This document shows, piece by piece, positions 53,801 to 61,025 of a DNA stretch of 64,000 bases; position 1 is the first letter of the stretch; each line of letters starts with the position of its first letter. The position numbers and the translations under genes were made by a program. Source of the DNA: UBA1443 sp964445745 (lineage in GTDB: Bacteria; Omnitrophota; Omnitrophia; Omnitrophales; Aquincolibacteriaceae); assembly GCA_964445745.1 (NCBI GenBank), contig CAYULU010000003.1, forward strand, positions 6,154 through 70,153. Reading direction: 5' to 3'. The notes below the pieces were generated by a model. That model was not told the DNA's origin. It did not search any database and saw only the letters and a list, made by a program, of their open reading frames with translations.

Positions 53801-54214
53801 TTACTTGATTTCAACCTTGGCGCCCTGCGCTTCGAGAAGCTTCTTGATCTTGTCAGCTTCTTCCTTGGTCGCCCCTTCCTTGATGGTCTTCGGCGCACCT
53901 TCAACAAGATCCTTGGCTTCTTTCAAGCCGAGGCTCGTCACGGTACGAATTTCTTTAATCACATTGATTTTCTTGTCTCCCGAACTTGCCAAAACAACGG
54001 TAAAAGAGGTCTGTTCTTCAGCAGGAGCTGCACCCGCCGCGCCAGCTCCCGGCATCGCCATCGCCATGGGAACAGCCGCTGCAGCACTGACGCCGAATTT
54101 TTCCTCGAGCGCTTTCACAAGATCCGCAAGTTCAAGAACCGTCAAAGTCTCGATAGACGTCAAAATGCCCTGGAGTTTTTCAGAAATTTGTTTTGTTTCA
54201 GTTGCTTCCGTCAT
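53801..54214 (-). CDS. rplL: Ribosomal protein L7/L12
   Basis: The flexible stalk protein that recruits translational GTPases. 137 residues: N-terminal dimerisation helix region LTVLELADLVKALEEKFGVS, Ala/Pro hinge, and C-terminal domain SSGDKKINVIKEIRTVTSLG with GLKEAKDLVEGAPKTIKEG. About 12 residues longer than E. coli L12 at the N-terminus. Confidence 0.97.
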   Translation of the reverse strand: MTEATETKQISEKLQGILTSIETLTVLELADLVKALEEKFGVSAAAAVPMAMAMPGAGAAGAAPAEEQTSFTVVLASSGDKKINVIKEIRTVTSLGLKEAKDLVEGAPKTIKEGATKEEADKIKKLLEAQGAKVEIK

Positions 54215-54259
54215 GATGTGTTGCCTCCTTGATTGTTTACCCTTGAATAAAAACTGTGG

Positions 54260-54796
54260 TTACGATGTAGCGCCTTCGGCCGCTTCCCGTTTCTTTTTTA
54301 TCTCACCAAGCGCCACGACAAGATTTCGGGTGAGACCGCCCAAAACATTGACTAAACCGGCCAAGGGCGATTTGACCCGGATGACGACTTGCGTCATAAG
54401 TTCTTTACGACTTGGAAGTGTGGCAAGTTGCTTTACGAAATCTTCGCCGTGAACCTGACCTTCAAAAATGACTCCGCTAGCTTTCCACTTATTATTCGCT
54501 TTCCCAAAATCAACAATTTTTTTCGAAATATCCTGCGGATCTTTTTCGCCGAACGTCACAATGACCGAACCCGTCAAAAACTTCTCAGCAGTTGGCACTT
54601 TCAGCTTTTCAAAAAGCTTTCTCGCCATGGAATGCTTTATAACGAGAGACCGCCTCGAAACTTTCTCCAGATTTTTTCGAACTTCGGAAATTTCAGAAAC
54701 TGAAATATTTTGAAAATTTGAAAAAAACGCGTAAGGGCTTTTTTCAAACTCTTTCACAATTTCTTGAAACATTAATTCTTTTTCGAATGATGGCAT
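54260..54796 (-). CDS. rplJ: Ribosomal protein L10
   Basis: Anchors the L12 stalk. From the ATG at 54794-54796 (GGAG upstream, within the end of rplA) it is 178 residues: FFSNFQNISVSEISEVRKNL, VIKHSMARKLFEKLKVP, and the C-terminal L12-binding helix RNLVVALGEIKKKREAAEG. Only four bases separate it from rplA, so the long autoregulatory L10 leader seen in many bacteria is missing. Confidence 0.95.
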   Translation of the reverse strand: MPSFEKELMFQEIVKEFEKSPYAFFSNFQNISVSEISEVRKNLEKVSRRSLVIKHSMARKLFEKLKVPTAEKFLTGSVIVTFGEKDPQDISKKIVDFGKANNKWKASGVIFEGQVHGEDFVKQLATLPSRKELMTQVVIRVKSPLAGLVNVLGGLTRNLVVALGEIKKKREAAEGATS

Positions 54797-54800
54797 CGAA

Positions 54801-55487
54801 TTACAGCGCTCCTGTACTAAGCTTGATCCCAGGCCCATGAGTCGCCGAGATCGTCACACTCCTGAGATATTCACCCTTACTGATTTGAGGCTTTGCATCG
54901 CGTACCGCTTTAATCACCACGCGAGCATTTTCAAGAATCGCTTCCTCGCTAAATGACAGTTTTCCGCATACCGCGTGAAGCCCTGCCGTCTTATCACTTT
55001 TAAATTCAATACGTCCTGCCTTTACCTCTTTAACCGCTTTCGCAATCTGCGGCGTCACTGTTCCGGTCTTGGGTGTCGGCATCAATCCCTTCGGTCCAAG
55101 AACACGACCGAGTTTACTCACCTCACGCATCATATCGGGATGGGCTACCACAACGTCAAAATCGAGAAAACCGTTTTTCACTTTTTCAACAAGATCTTCC
55201 CCACCGACAATATCAGCGCCAGCTTCTTCCGCGTCCTTGACGGTTTCGCCTTTCGTGAAACAAATAACCCGAACCGAGCGGCCGCTTCCGTGAGGAAGAC
55301 TTACCGTTCCGCGAACGTTTTCGTCGCCCGCCTCAGCCTTAATTCCGAGCTGAAAATTGAGCGAAATAGTTTCATCGGATTTACCCGGTTCCACTTTTTT
55401 CAAAATCTTCACAGCTTCCGGCAGCGAATACGCCTTCTCAAGATCAACCAGACTTGCTTTTTTTTGATATCGTTTACTTCTCATCAT
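54801..55487 (-). CDS. rplA: Ribosomal protein L1
   Basis: Forms the L1 stalk that moves exit-site tRNA; often represses its own operon. About 228 residues: EAVKILKKVEPGKSDETISL, the signature VGRVLGPKGLMPTPKTGT-like segment (here LGRVLGPKGLMPTPKTGTVT), and GRIEFKSDKTAGLHAVCGKL. Two consecutive ATGs follow AAAGGA; the first was used. Confidence 0.96.
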   Translation of the reverse strand: MMRSKRYQKKASLVDLEKAYSLPEAVKILKKVEPGKSDETISLNFQLGIKAEAGDENVRGTVSLPHGSGRSVRVICFTKGETVKDAEEAGADIVGGEDLVEKVKNGFLDFDVVVAHPDMMREVSKLGRVLGPKGLMPTPKTGTVTPQIAKAVKEVKAGRIEFKSDKTAGLHAVCGKLSFSEEAILENARVVIKAVRDAKPQISKGEYLRSVTISATHGPGIKLSTGAL

Positions 55488-55495
55488 CAATTCCT

Positions 55496-55921
55496 TTATT
55501 TAAGAACTTCAATCCCCATACTGCGGGCCACGCCTTCGACAATCTTCACGGCGCTTTCAACTTTGTTTGTGTTCAGATCGGGCATCTTGGTTTTGGCAAT
55601 TTCAATCGCCTGTTCCCGGGTAAGTTTCCCGATAATCTGACGCCCCGGCTCTGAAGAAGCCTTAGCTAACCCCACCGCTTTTTTAATCGCCGCCGAAATC
55701 GGAGGGTTTTTCAAAATAAACGTAAAAGACTTATCTTTATAAACCGTTAACAGCACCGGAAGAATTGTCCCTGGCCTGTCTTTCGTTCGCTCATTAAACT
55801 GTTTACAAAACTCCATAATGTTCACGCCATGTTGACCCAGCGCAGGACCAATTGGCGGCGCAGGATTTGCCTGCCCACCGGGGATCTGTAACTTGATTTT
55901 CACCTGAATTTCTTTAGCCAT
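55496..55921 (-). CDS. rplK: Ribosomal protein L11
   Basis: Forms the GTPase-associated centre with 23S rRNA. 141 residues: KLQIPGGQANPAPPIGPALG, QHGVNIMEFCKQFNERTKDR and the C-terminal RNA-binding IGKLTREQAIEIAKTKMPDL. Three bases after nusG. Confidence 0.97.
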   Translation of the reverse strand: MAKEIQVKIKLQIPGGQANPAPPIGPALGQHGVNIMEFCKQFNERTKDRPGTILPVLLTVYKDKSFTFILKNPPISAAIKKAVGLAKASSEPGRQIIGKLTREQAIEIAKTKMPDLNTNKVESAVKIVEGVARSMGIEVLK

Positions 55922-55924
55922 TTT

Positions 55925-56458
55925 TTAAACCTTTTCGACTTGCCAATATTCTAGTTCAACGGGTGTCGGCCGGCCAAATATGGTGACCGTAACGCGCAGC
56001 TTCCCGCGATCCGGATTAATTTGTTCAATAACTCCGTTAAAATTTGCGAAAGAACCCTCTTTAACACGAACGCTTTCTCCCTCGGAAAACTCAACTTTAG
56101 GCTTCGGCTTCGTCATCTTCTCTTCCTGTTCCTCGATGATCGCTCCGACTTCCCTCTCTGAAAGCGGGAGAGGCTTTTTGCCTGATCCAACAAACCCGGA
56201 AATTCCCGGGGTGTTTTTTACAAGATACCAGCTTTCGTCAGTCAGCTCCATCTTGACGAGGATGTACCCGGGAAAGAACTTTCTTTCGCTGATTCTTTTT
56301 TTCCCAGCCTTCACTTCACTGACTTTTTCGGTAGGAATTAGCACATCATGAATGTAATGTGAAAGTCCCTCGGTTTCTGCTCGGCTGATGAGACTGGACC
56401 GTGCTTTTGACTCAACGCCCGTCTGCGTATGTATGACGTACCACTTTACATCTGCCAT
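55925..56458 (-). CDS. nusG: Transcription termination/antitermination factor NusG
   Basis: Binds RNA polymerase beta' and couples it to Rho or to ribosomal S10. 177 residues: N-terminal NGN domain (WYVIHTQTGVESKARSSLIS, FFPGYILVKMELTDESWYLV) and C-terminal KOW domain (EGESVRVKEGSFANFNGVIE). Four bases after secE. Confidence 0.96.
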   Translation of the reverse strand: MADVKWYVIHTQTGVESKARSSLISRAETEGLSHYIHDVLIPTEKVSEVKAGKKRISERKFFPGYILVKMELTDESWYLVKNTPGISGFVGSGKKPLPLSEREVGAIIEEQEEKMTKPKPKVEFSEGESVRVKEGSFANFNGVIEQINPDRGKLRVTVTIFGRPTPVELEYWQVEKV

Positions 56459-56462
56459 AAGA

Positions 56463-56648
56463 TCAACCGATCAACAGCCGAATTAAATTCGAAATGAAAA
56501 AATCACAGACGGCAATAAAGAAGGCTGTAATAAACGTTGCGACAATCACCACGACTGTGGCCTGCCAAAGCTCATTCCACGTAGGCCACGTGACTTTAGC
56601 TAGTTCTTCTTTCGTCTGATGTAAAAAATTTCCCGTTTTTTGAAACAT
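56463..56648 (-). CDS. secE: Preprotein translocase subunit SecE, short form
   Basis: Stabilises SecY in the membrane. From the ATG at 56646-56648 it is 61 residues: the amphipathic conserved helix TKEELAKVTWPTWNELWQAT followed by one membrane helix (VVVIVATFITAFFIAVCDFF). This is the one-helix form common in bacteria other than enterobacteria. A longer in-frame frame runs into tRNA-Trp and was rejected. It is 33 bases downstream of the tRNA. Confidence 0.94.
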   Translation of the reverse strand: MFQKTGNFLHQTKEELAKVTWPTWNELWQATVVVIVATFITAFFIAVCDFFISNLIRLLIG

Positions 56649-56680
56649 ATAAAGCTTATATCCCTTTTTTTTGATGACCG

Positions 56681-56754
56681 CAGGCCTGGCAGGACTCGAA
56701 CCTGCAACATGCGGTTTTGGAGACCGCCGCTCTACCAATTGGAGCTACAGGCCT
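56681..56754 (-). tRNA. trnW: tRNA-Trp (anticodon CCA)
   Basis: A complete cloverleaf on the minus strand. Acceptor AGGCCTG pairs with CAGGCCT, the D arm is GCTC-GAGC, the anticodon arm GCGGT-CTCCAAA-ACCGC, and the T arm GCAGG-TTCGAGT-CCTGC. The discriminator base is G and the CCA end is not encoded. It lies between rpmG and secE, an arrangement also known from other bacteria. Confidence 0.97.
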
Positions 56755-56920
56755 TTATCCCGTTAGAAGCTTTAAACTTCCGATTGAAGGACAATTTCTT
56801 TACCCTCAATATGTCACAAGTCTTAAACTGCTTTTAGGCATTGAACAAACGGACATGAGCCAAATACATGATGGCCCATACATCTTACAAACAAGACCGG
56901 CAAAGCCGATTCAAAAACTT

Positions 56921-57070
56921 TTACTTTTTCTCTTTAAAAAGAACATGTTTACGACAACTCGGACAATATTTTTTCCTCTCGAGTTTGTCGGGGTTCTTTT
57001 TTTTATTTTTTCTCGTCCAATAGGTCTGCTTGCAATCGCAAGTAGAGACTAGGGAAATAATCTCCTGCAT
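56921..57070 (-). CDS. rpmG: Ribosomal protein L33, zinc-binding type
   Basis: A 49-residue protein from the ATG at 57068-57070: MQEIISLVSTCDCKQTYWTR, then KNKKKNPDKLERKKYCPSCR and KHVLFKEKK. The CxC and CxxC pairs make it the zinc-binding C+ form. It lies between tuf and tRNA-Trp, as in many genomes. It is too short for routine ORF cut-offs. Confidence 0.95.
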   Translation of the reverse strand: MQEIISLVSTCDCKQTYWTRKNKKKNPDKLERKKYCPSCRKHVLFKEKK

Positions 57071-57162
57071 CTGAAATAAAACCTTTTCCTTTGGTCAAAA
57101 AATATGTTATGGGCTCAACACAGGTATAGGAATTTCAGGGGCGCCACTAAACACCCTAAAAA

Positions 57163-57195
57163 TCGCTGAAGATTCGCCTGAACTTCGCTGAAAAT
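57163..57195 (-). repeat. Three 11-base tandem repeats after tuf
   Basis: On the plus strand, TCGCTGAA, TCGCCTGAA and TCGCTGAA start at 57163, 57174 and 57185, an exact 11-base period. They lie 18 bases beyond the tuf stop. No U-run follows, so this is not a normal terminator. The function is unknown. Confidence 0.55.
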
Positions 57196-57212
57196 ACGGG
57201 ATTAACGAGACG

Positions 57213-58412
57213 TTAAGCGATAATCTCGCTGACCACACCTGCACCAACCGTTTTACCACCCTCACGGATAGCAAACCGGAGTTCTTTTTCCATGGCAACC
57301 GGTGTAATCAGTTCCGCTTCAACCGCGACATTGTCACCCGGCATTACCATTTCTACGCCAGCCGGCAACGTCACGATACCCGTCACGTCTGTGGTGCGGA
57401 AGTAAAACTGCGGCCGATACCCCTTGAAGAACGGAGTATGACGTCCTCCCTCTTCCTTGCTTAAAATATAGACTTGCGCTTTAAATTTCTTGTGAGGTGT
57501 TACGCTTCCCGGTTTAGCGATAACCATCCCACGCTCAAGCTGTTCCTTTTCAATACCGCGAAGGAGAAGCCCGACGTTATCTCCGGCACGGCCTTCATCA
57601 AGGAGCTTTCGAAACATCTCAACTCCCGTGACTACGGACTTCATGGAAGCTTCTTTGAGTCCAATAATCTCAACTTCATCGTTAACCTTGATGATTCCGC
57701 GCTCAATCCTACCCGTCCCCACGGTGCCGCGACCAGAAATCGAAAATACGTCCTCAACAGGCATCAAAAACGGTTTTTCAATATCCCGCTTCGGCTCGGG
57801 AATAAAATCATCCAACGCCTTCACAAGATCCATAATACACTGAGATGCTTTTTCATCCGTCGGATTTTGCGCTGCTGGCAAACTCGAACCACGAATAATC
57901 GGGGTTGTATCTCCCGGGAAATCGTACTTTTTCAGAAGATCACGAACCTCAAGCTCAACAAGATCAAGAAGCTCAGAATCATCAACGAGGTCACATTTAT
58001 TCAAAAAAACCACAATCGCGGGGACGCCAACCTGGCGGGCGAGCAAAATGTGCTCACGGGTCTGGGGCATTGGGCCATCCGCTGCAGAAACGACGAGAAT
58101 GGCACCGTCCATCTGAGCCGCACCCGTGATCATGTTTTTAATGTAGTCCGCATGGCCAGGGCAGTCAACGTGCGCATAATGACGCTTATCAGACTCATAT
58201 TCAACGTGCGAAACCGCGATCGTCAAAATCTTGGAATCATCACGAACCGTCCCACCCTTAGCAATATCCGAATACTCACGAACGGTCGCCATGCCCTTAG
58301 CCGCGAGAACTTTCGTCATGGCGCAAGTGAGGGTTGTCTTTCCATGGTCAACGTGACCAATGGTGCCAACGTTTACGTGCGGTTTTGTACGCTTGAATTG
58401 TTCTTTTGCCAT
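57213..58412 (-). CDS. tuf: Elongation factor Tu
   Basis: Delivers aminoacyl-tRNA to the ribosome. 399 residues: GHVDHGKTTLTCAM, DCPGHADYIKNMITGAAQMD, NKCDLVDD, and the beta-barrel domains II and III, with GRGTVGTGRIERG and the C-terminal GGKTVGAGVV. Normal length. AAGGAGAG precedes the ATG. It is 38 bases after tRNA-Thr and shares its promoter. Confidence 0.98.
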   Translation of the reverse strand: MAKEQFKRTKPHVNVGTIGHVDHGKTTLTCAMTKVLAAKGMATVREYSDIAKGGTVRDDSKILTIAVSHVEYESDKRHYAHVDCPGHADYIKNMITGAAQMDGAILVVSAADGPMPQTREHILLARQVGVPAIVVFLNKCDLVDDSELLDLVELEVRDLLKKYDFPGDTTPIIRGSSLPAAQNPTDEKASQCIMDLVKALDDFIPEPKRDIEKPFLMPVEDVFSISGRGTVGTGRIERGIIKVNDEVEIIGLKEASMKSVVTGVEMFRKLLDEGRAGDNVGLLLRGIEKEQLERGMVIAKPGSVTPHKKFKAQVYILSKEEGGRHTPFFKGYRPQFYFRTTDVTGIVTLPAGVEMVMPGDNVAVEAELITPVAMEKELRFAIREGGKTVGAGVVSEIIA

Positions 58413-58450
58413 GGCCGACTCTCCTTAAAATTGGTTTTCAATTTTATCTC

Positions 58451-58523
58451 AGCTGGAGACGGGGCTTGAACCCGTGACCTCGTCCTTACCAAGGACGTGC
58501 TCTACCAACTGAGCTACTCCAGC
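58451..58523 (-). tRNA. trnT: tRNA-Thr (anticodon GGT)
   Basis: Minus-strand cloverleaf. Acceptor GCTGGAG pairs with CTCCAGC, the D arm is GCTC-GAGC, the anticodon arm CGTCC-TTGGTAA-GGACG, and the T arm ACGGG-TTCAAGC-CCCGT. The discriminator is T and CCA is not encoded. Directly before tuf, as in the thrT-tufB arrangement of E. coli. Confidence 0.97.
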
Positions 58524-58683
58524 ACTACGACTTTGCTTAACCGATTTTTTTGTCCAGCAAAATCGAGCACTGCAAATTACACAAAAAAATTTCTTAAAAC
58601 ATGGAAAATTCGAATTTTAGAAAAGACTGAAGACAAATACTGCCCACAAACAGAGACAGCATGCTCCTTAAAGGAAAGGCCGT

Positions 58684-58711
58684 ATTCTAGTCATATCGAA
58701 AGAGCCGTCAA
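58684..58711 (-). promoter_or_regulatory. Strong promoter with UP-like A-tracts for trnT-tuf
   Basis: Minus-strand TTGACG (58711-58706), 16-base spacer, TAGAAT (58689-58684). Immediately upstream lie two A-tracts (eight A each) spaced by GTGT, the shape of an UP element. Transcription would begin near 58677, giving a leader of about 150 bases to tRNA-Thr. That leader contains the palindrome AAAATTCGAATTTT near 58605. Confidence 0.85.
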
Positions 58712-58740
58712 GTTTTTTTTACACTTTTTTTTAAGAAACT

Positions 58741-58769
58741 ATACCCGCCCCCTCAATCGGTTCGGGTAT
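58741..58769 (-). terminator. Candidate terminator hairpin after the AsmA-like gene
   Basis: ATACCCG (58741-58747) and CGGGTAT (58763-58769) form a seven-base-pair stem. On the minus strand it is followed by AGTTTCTT, a broken U-run; on the plus strand by TTTTC. It separates the AsmA-like gene from the trnT promoter and could act in both directions. The rest of the 381-base gap 58524-58904 holds the promoter and a small perfect palindrome GGGAGATTCTCCC (58861-58873). Confidence 0.45.
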
Positions 58770-58904
58770 TTTCAAAAGCTCCGGAACATTCTGATTTATA
58801 CGCCCGAACCTTGTGAGGGAAAAGAATTTGCTGTGGCACGGCTTAACAACTTTCAATTCAGGGAGATTCTCCCTCAAGTAAAAATATAATTCTCCGAATA
58901 AATC

Positions 58905-59645
58905 CTAGGTGAAAGATTTTTTAATTTTCTCAAACAAGCTTGTTTTAACCGGGGCAATCCCACCGGCTCCCAAAAACTGGAGTACCTGATCTTCGGCAAA
59001 ATTGTAACCTATTTTTTTCATGGCGAGCATGACGGTCACATAAACCAGATCCTGAGGAACAGACAAATTATAAAACGTTTGTCCTTGAACATTCACCTTG
59101 ATGTGTTTTTCTTTCTGCAAACCAGTCAGGGCTTCAACCAGCGTAATGTCCCCGATTGAAATAATGAACTCGTCAATCATGACCCGAGCATTGACCTTAG
59201 ATAAATGCTCCGAATCGGCCGCATCAATATTTTCAGGAACGGAAGATGACTGCTTTTTAATGGTTTTCAACTCCATCACATTAAAACCATTCCTCGGAGA
59301 GTGTATGACATTGAGGTTGCGAAGATACAATCCAACGGTTCTAAACCGGAAAATTCCCGCAGGAATTTTTGTGGTATCTAGTGAAACAATCACCAGAGGG
59401 ATGTCTGCCATCAGCCCCGAGCCATAATGGTAGGGGTTTCCAATCTCCAGCCCGTGGATTTCAAATCCCGTATTTTTCCAATCCATCTTAACGGAACTTA
59501 TCTCAACTGGAGATCCCAACTGCCAACTCAAGGTATGTTTCACCACCTGGCGAATAGTCCAGGTATGAAAAATCAGGGCAACCACGGAAAGAATCACCGC
59601 CCATCGCATGAGATTAAATATAAGTTTGATCAATATGCTAATCAT
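58905..59645 (-). CDS. Membrane-anchored AsmA-like protein, function unknown
   Basis: 246 residues. A single N-terminal membrane segment (about 10-28) is followed by a beta-rich periplasmic part: GSPVEISSVKMDWKNTGFEI, HGLEIGNP and RTVGLYLRNLNVIHSPRNGF. This alternation, with 'I..L.I.NP' and 'L.L..LNV', is that of the N-terminal region of AsmA/DUF748 proteins, which act in outer-membrane lipid transport or assembly. The protein is far shorter than full AsmA, so the assignment is tentative. A conserved-looking C-terminal VLQFLGAGGIAPVKTSLFEK closes it. AAGGAGA precedes the ATG. It stands alone, divergent from the sugar cluster. Confidence 0.6.
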   Translation of the reverse strand: MISILIKLIFNLMRWAVILSVVALIFHTWTIRQVVKHTLSWQLGSPVEISSVKMDWKNTGFEIHGLEIGNPYHYGSGLMADIPLVIVSLDTTKIPAGIFRFRTVGLYLRNLNVIHSPRNGFNVMELKTIKKQSSSVPENIDAADSEHLSKVNARVMIDEFIISIGDITLVEALTGLQKEKHIKVNVQGQTFYNLSVPQDLVYVTVMLAMKKIGYNFAEDQVLQFLGAGGIAPVKTSLFEKIKKSFT

Positions 59646-59996
59646 GGTCTCTCCTTAACTTTACATATCGGCACTCTCAAAGATGCCTTGAAACCTTCTG
59701 AAACCTAAATATTGTTCTTCCTTCTGTTAAGTTCCAATTTGCGTTAAATCTGAGCTCCTCGCAGAACAAAAGAACTCGTACCCTATTTTTTCATCTACCG
59801 CAACATTGAAAGAACACAATTCCATATACAACTTAAGTTAACCTTTGCACCAATCTTTACCTTTGCTTTGCTACGCTTATTTGCTACATTATCCTCTGAT
59901 ACAATTTTGTACTAAAATGACTCAGCCGGGTCTCCGTTCAGGAGAAGAGCTTTTGCTCCAAAAAATACGTTTCTACAATGACTACGAGGGTAAACT
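59646..59996. other. 351-base divergent intergenic region
   Basis: Separates the minus-strand AsmA-like gene from the plus-strand sugar cluster. On the plus strand TACAAT (59900-59905) and TAAAAT (59913-59918) could be -10 boxes, but no good -35 box is spaced correctly, so the promoter is not resolved. The leader has two overlapping hairpins (59931-59959). GAGGG (59986-59990) is the ribosome site of the first gene. No JUMPstart/ops element was seen. Confidence 0.5.
59931..59959 (+). promoter_or_regulatory. Mutually exclusive leader hairpins before the sugar cluster
   Basis: TCTCC (59931-59935) can pair with GGAGA (59941-59945). Alternatively GGAG (59941-59944) can pair with CTCC (59956-59959) around the inner stem GAGC-TTTT-GCTC. 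The two folds share the GGAG arm, and an A6 tract follows rather than U. This is a possible switch or attenuator, but the stems are short. Confidence 0.3.
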
Positions 59997-61025
59997 ATGA
60001 AAGACTTCGAAGATAAGATTGTTCTGATAACGGGCGGGACCGGCTCCTTCGGAACCGCACTGCTAAAAAAATTTATTCATACAGGCATCATGGACCAGCT
60101 TCGCGAAATTCGCATTTTCAGCAGAGATGAGTTAAAGCAAGACCTGATGCGGAATAAATTCAATATCAAAAAAATCAAATATTATATCGGCGATGTACGG
60201 CATCGAGCCAGCGTAGACCAAGCCATGCAAAATGTTAATTTCGTATTTCACGCGGCCGCTCTGAAGCAAGTACCCTCTTGTGAATTTTTTCCGCTGGAAG
60301 CCATTCAGACCAATGTCCTTGGAAGTTCAAACGTCATCCGCTCCGCAATCGCCAACGAGGTGGAAAAGGTGATTATGCTAAGCACCGACAAGGCGGTCTA
60401 TCCCATCAACGTTATGGGGATGAGTAAAGCATTAATGGAAAAGCTGGTGCAAGCAGAGTCCCGATTAAACCATGTTAAAACGGTCGTCTGCGCCGTGCGG
60501 TATGGCAATGTCATGTGCTCACGAGGATCAGTGATCCCGCTTTTCATCCAACAGATTAAAAATAACAGCCCGATCACCGTCACGGCCCCCGAGATGACCC
60601 GCTTTATGCTCTCCCTGGACGATGCGGTCAACCTCGTTATTTTTGCATTTCTTAATGCACAACACGGCGACGTCTTCATCAAAAAGGCGCCCGCTTGCAC
60701 GGTGGGAGATCTAGTCGATGTATTAAAAAAGATTTTCCACTCCTCCGCCCCCGTCAAAGCAATCGGAGTGAGACAAGGTGAAAAGATCCATGAAACACTG
60801 GCTTCGTCCATGGAAATGATGCGCTCCAAGGATTTGGGGGATTTTTATCAGATTAAGCCAGATAACCGAGACCTTAATTATCAGCTATACTTTGATGAAG
60901 GCCAGATGACCGCTGAAAATTTTAAAGATTATACTTCGGATAATACCGTCCGGCTGAACCCTGCAGAAATTGAAGCTCTGCTTTTAAGCCTGTCCGAAGT
61001 AAAAAAGGAACTTGAGGATAAATGA
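59997..61025 (+). CDS. capE: UDP-GlcNAc 4,6-dehydratase/5-epimerase, CapE type
   Basis: First step toward UDP-L-FucNAc or UDP-L-QuiNAc: dehydrates UDP-GlcNAc and inverts C5. 342 residues of the extended SDR family: GGTGSFG at 13-19, HAAALKQVPSCE, the LSTDKAVYPIN segment with STDK at 129-132, and Met140-x-x-x-Lys144 in place of Tyr-x-x-x-Lys, as in the CapE/PglF group. The C-terminal part has IGVRQGEKIHETL. It opens the plus-strand cluster and overlaps the next gene by four bases. Confidence 0.9.
   Translation: MKDFEDKIVLITGGTGSFGTALLKKFIHTGIMDQLREIRIFSRDELKQDLMRNKFNIKKIKYYIGDVRHRASVDQAMQNVNFVFHAAALKQVPSCEFFPLEAIQTNVLGSSNVIRSAIANEVEKVIMLSTDKAVYPINVMGMSKALMEKLVQAESRLNHVKTVVCAVRYGNVMCSRGSVIPLFIQQIKNNSPITVTAPEMTRFMLSLDDAVNLVIFAFLNAQHGDVFIKKAPACTVGDLVDVLKKIFHSSAPVKAIGVRQGEKIHETLASSMEMMRSKDLGDFYQIKPDNRDLNYQLYFDEGQMTAENFKDYTSDNTVRLNPAEIEALLLSLSEVKKELEDK

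Noticed and set aside
56649..56738. Longer SecE starting within tRNA-Trp
   Set aside because: The 30 extra codons are the antisense-free reading of the tRNA itself and lack SecE similarity; the ATG at 56648 gives a normal one-helix SecE.
58497..58889. A 130-codon plus-strand frame over the trnT promoter region
   Set aside because: It covers the tRNA-Thr 5' end and the promoter on the other strand, has no ribosome site and no domain.
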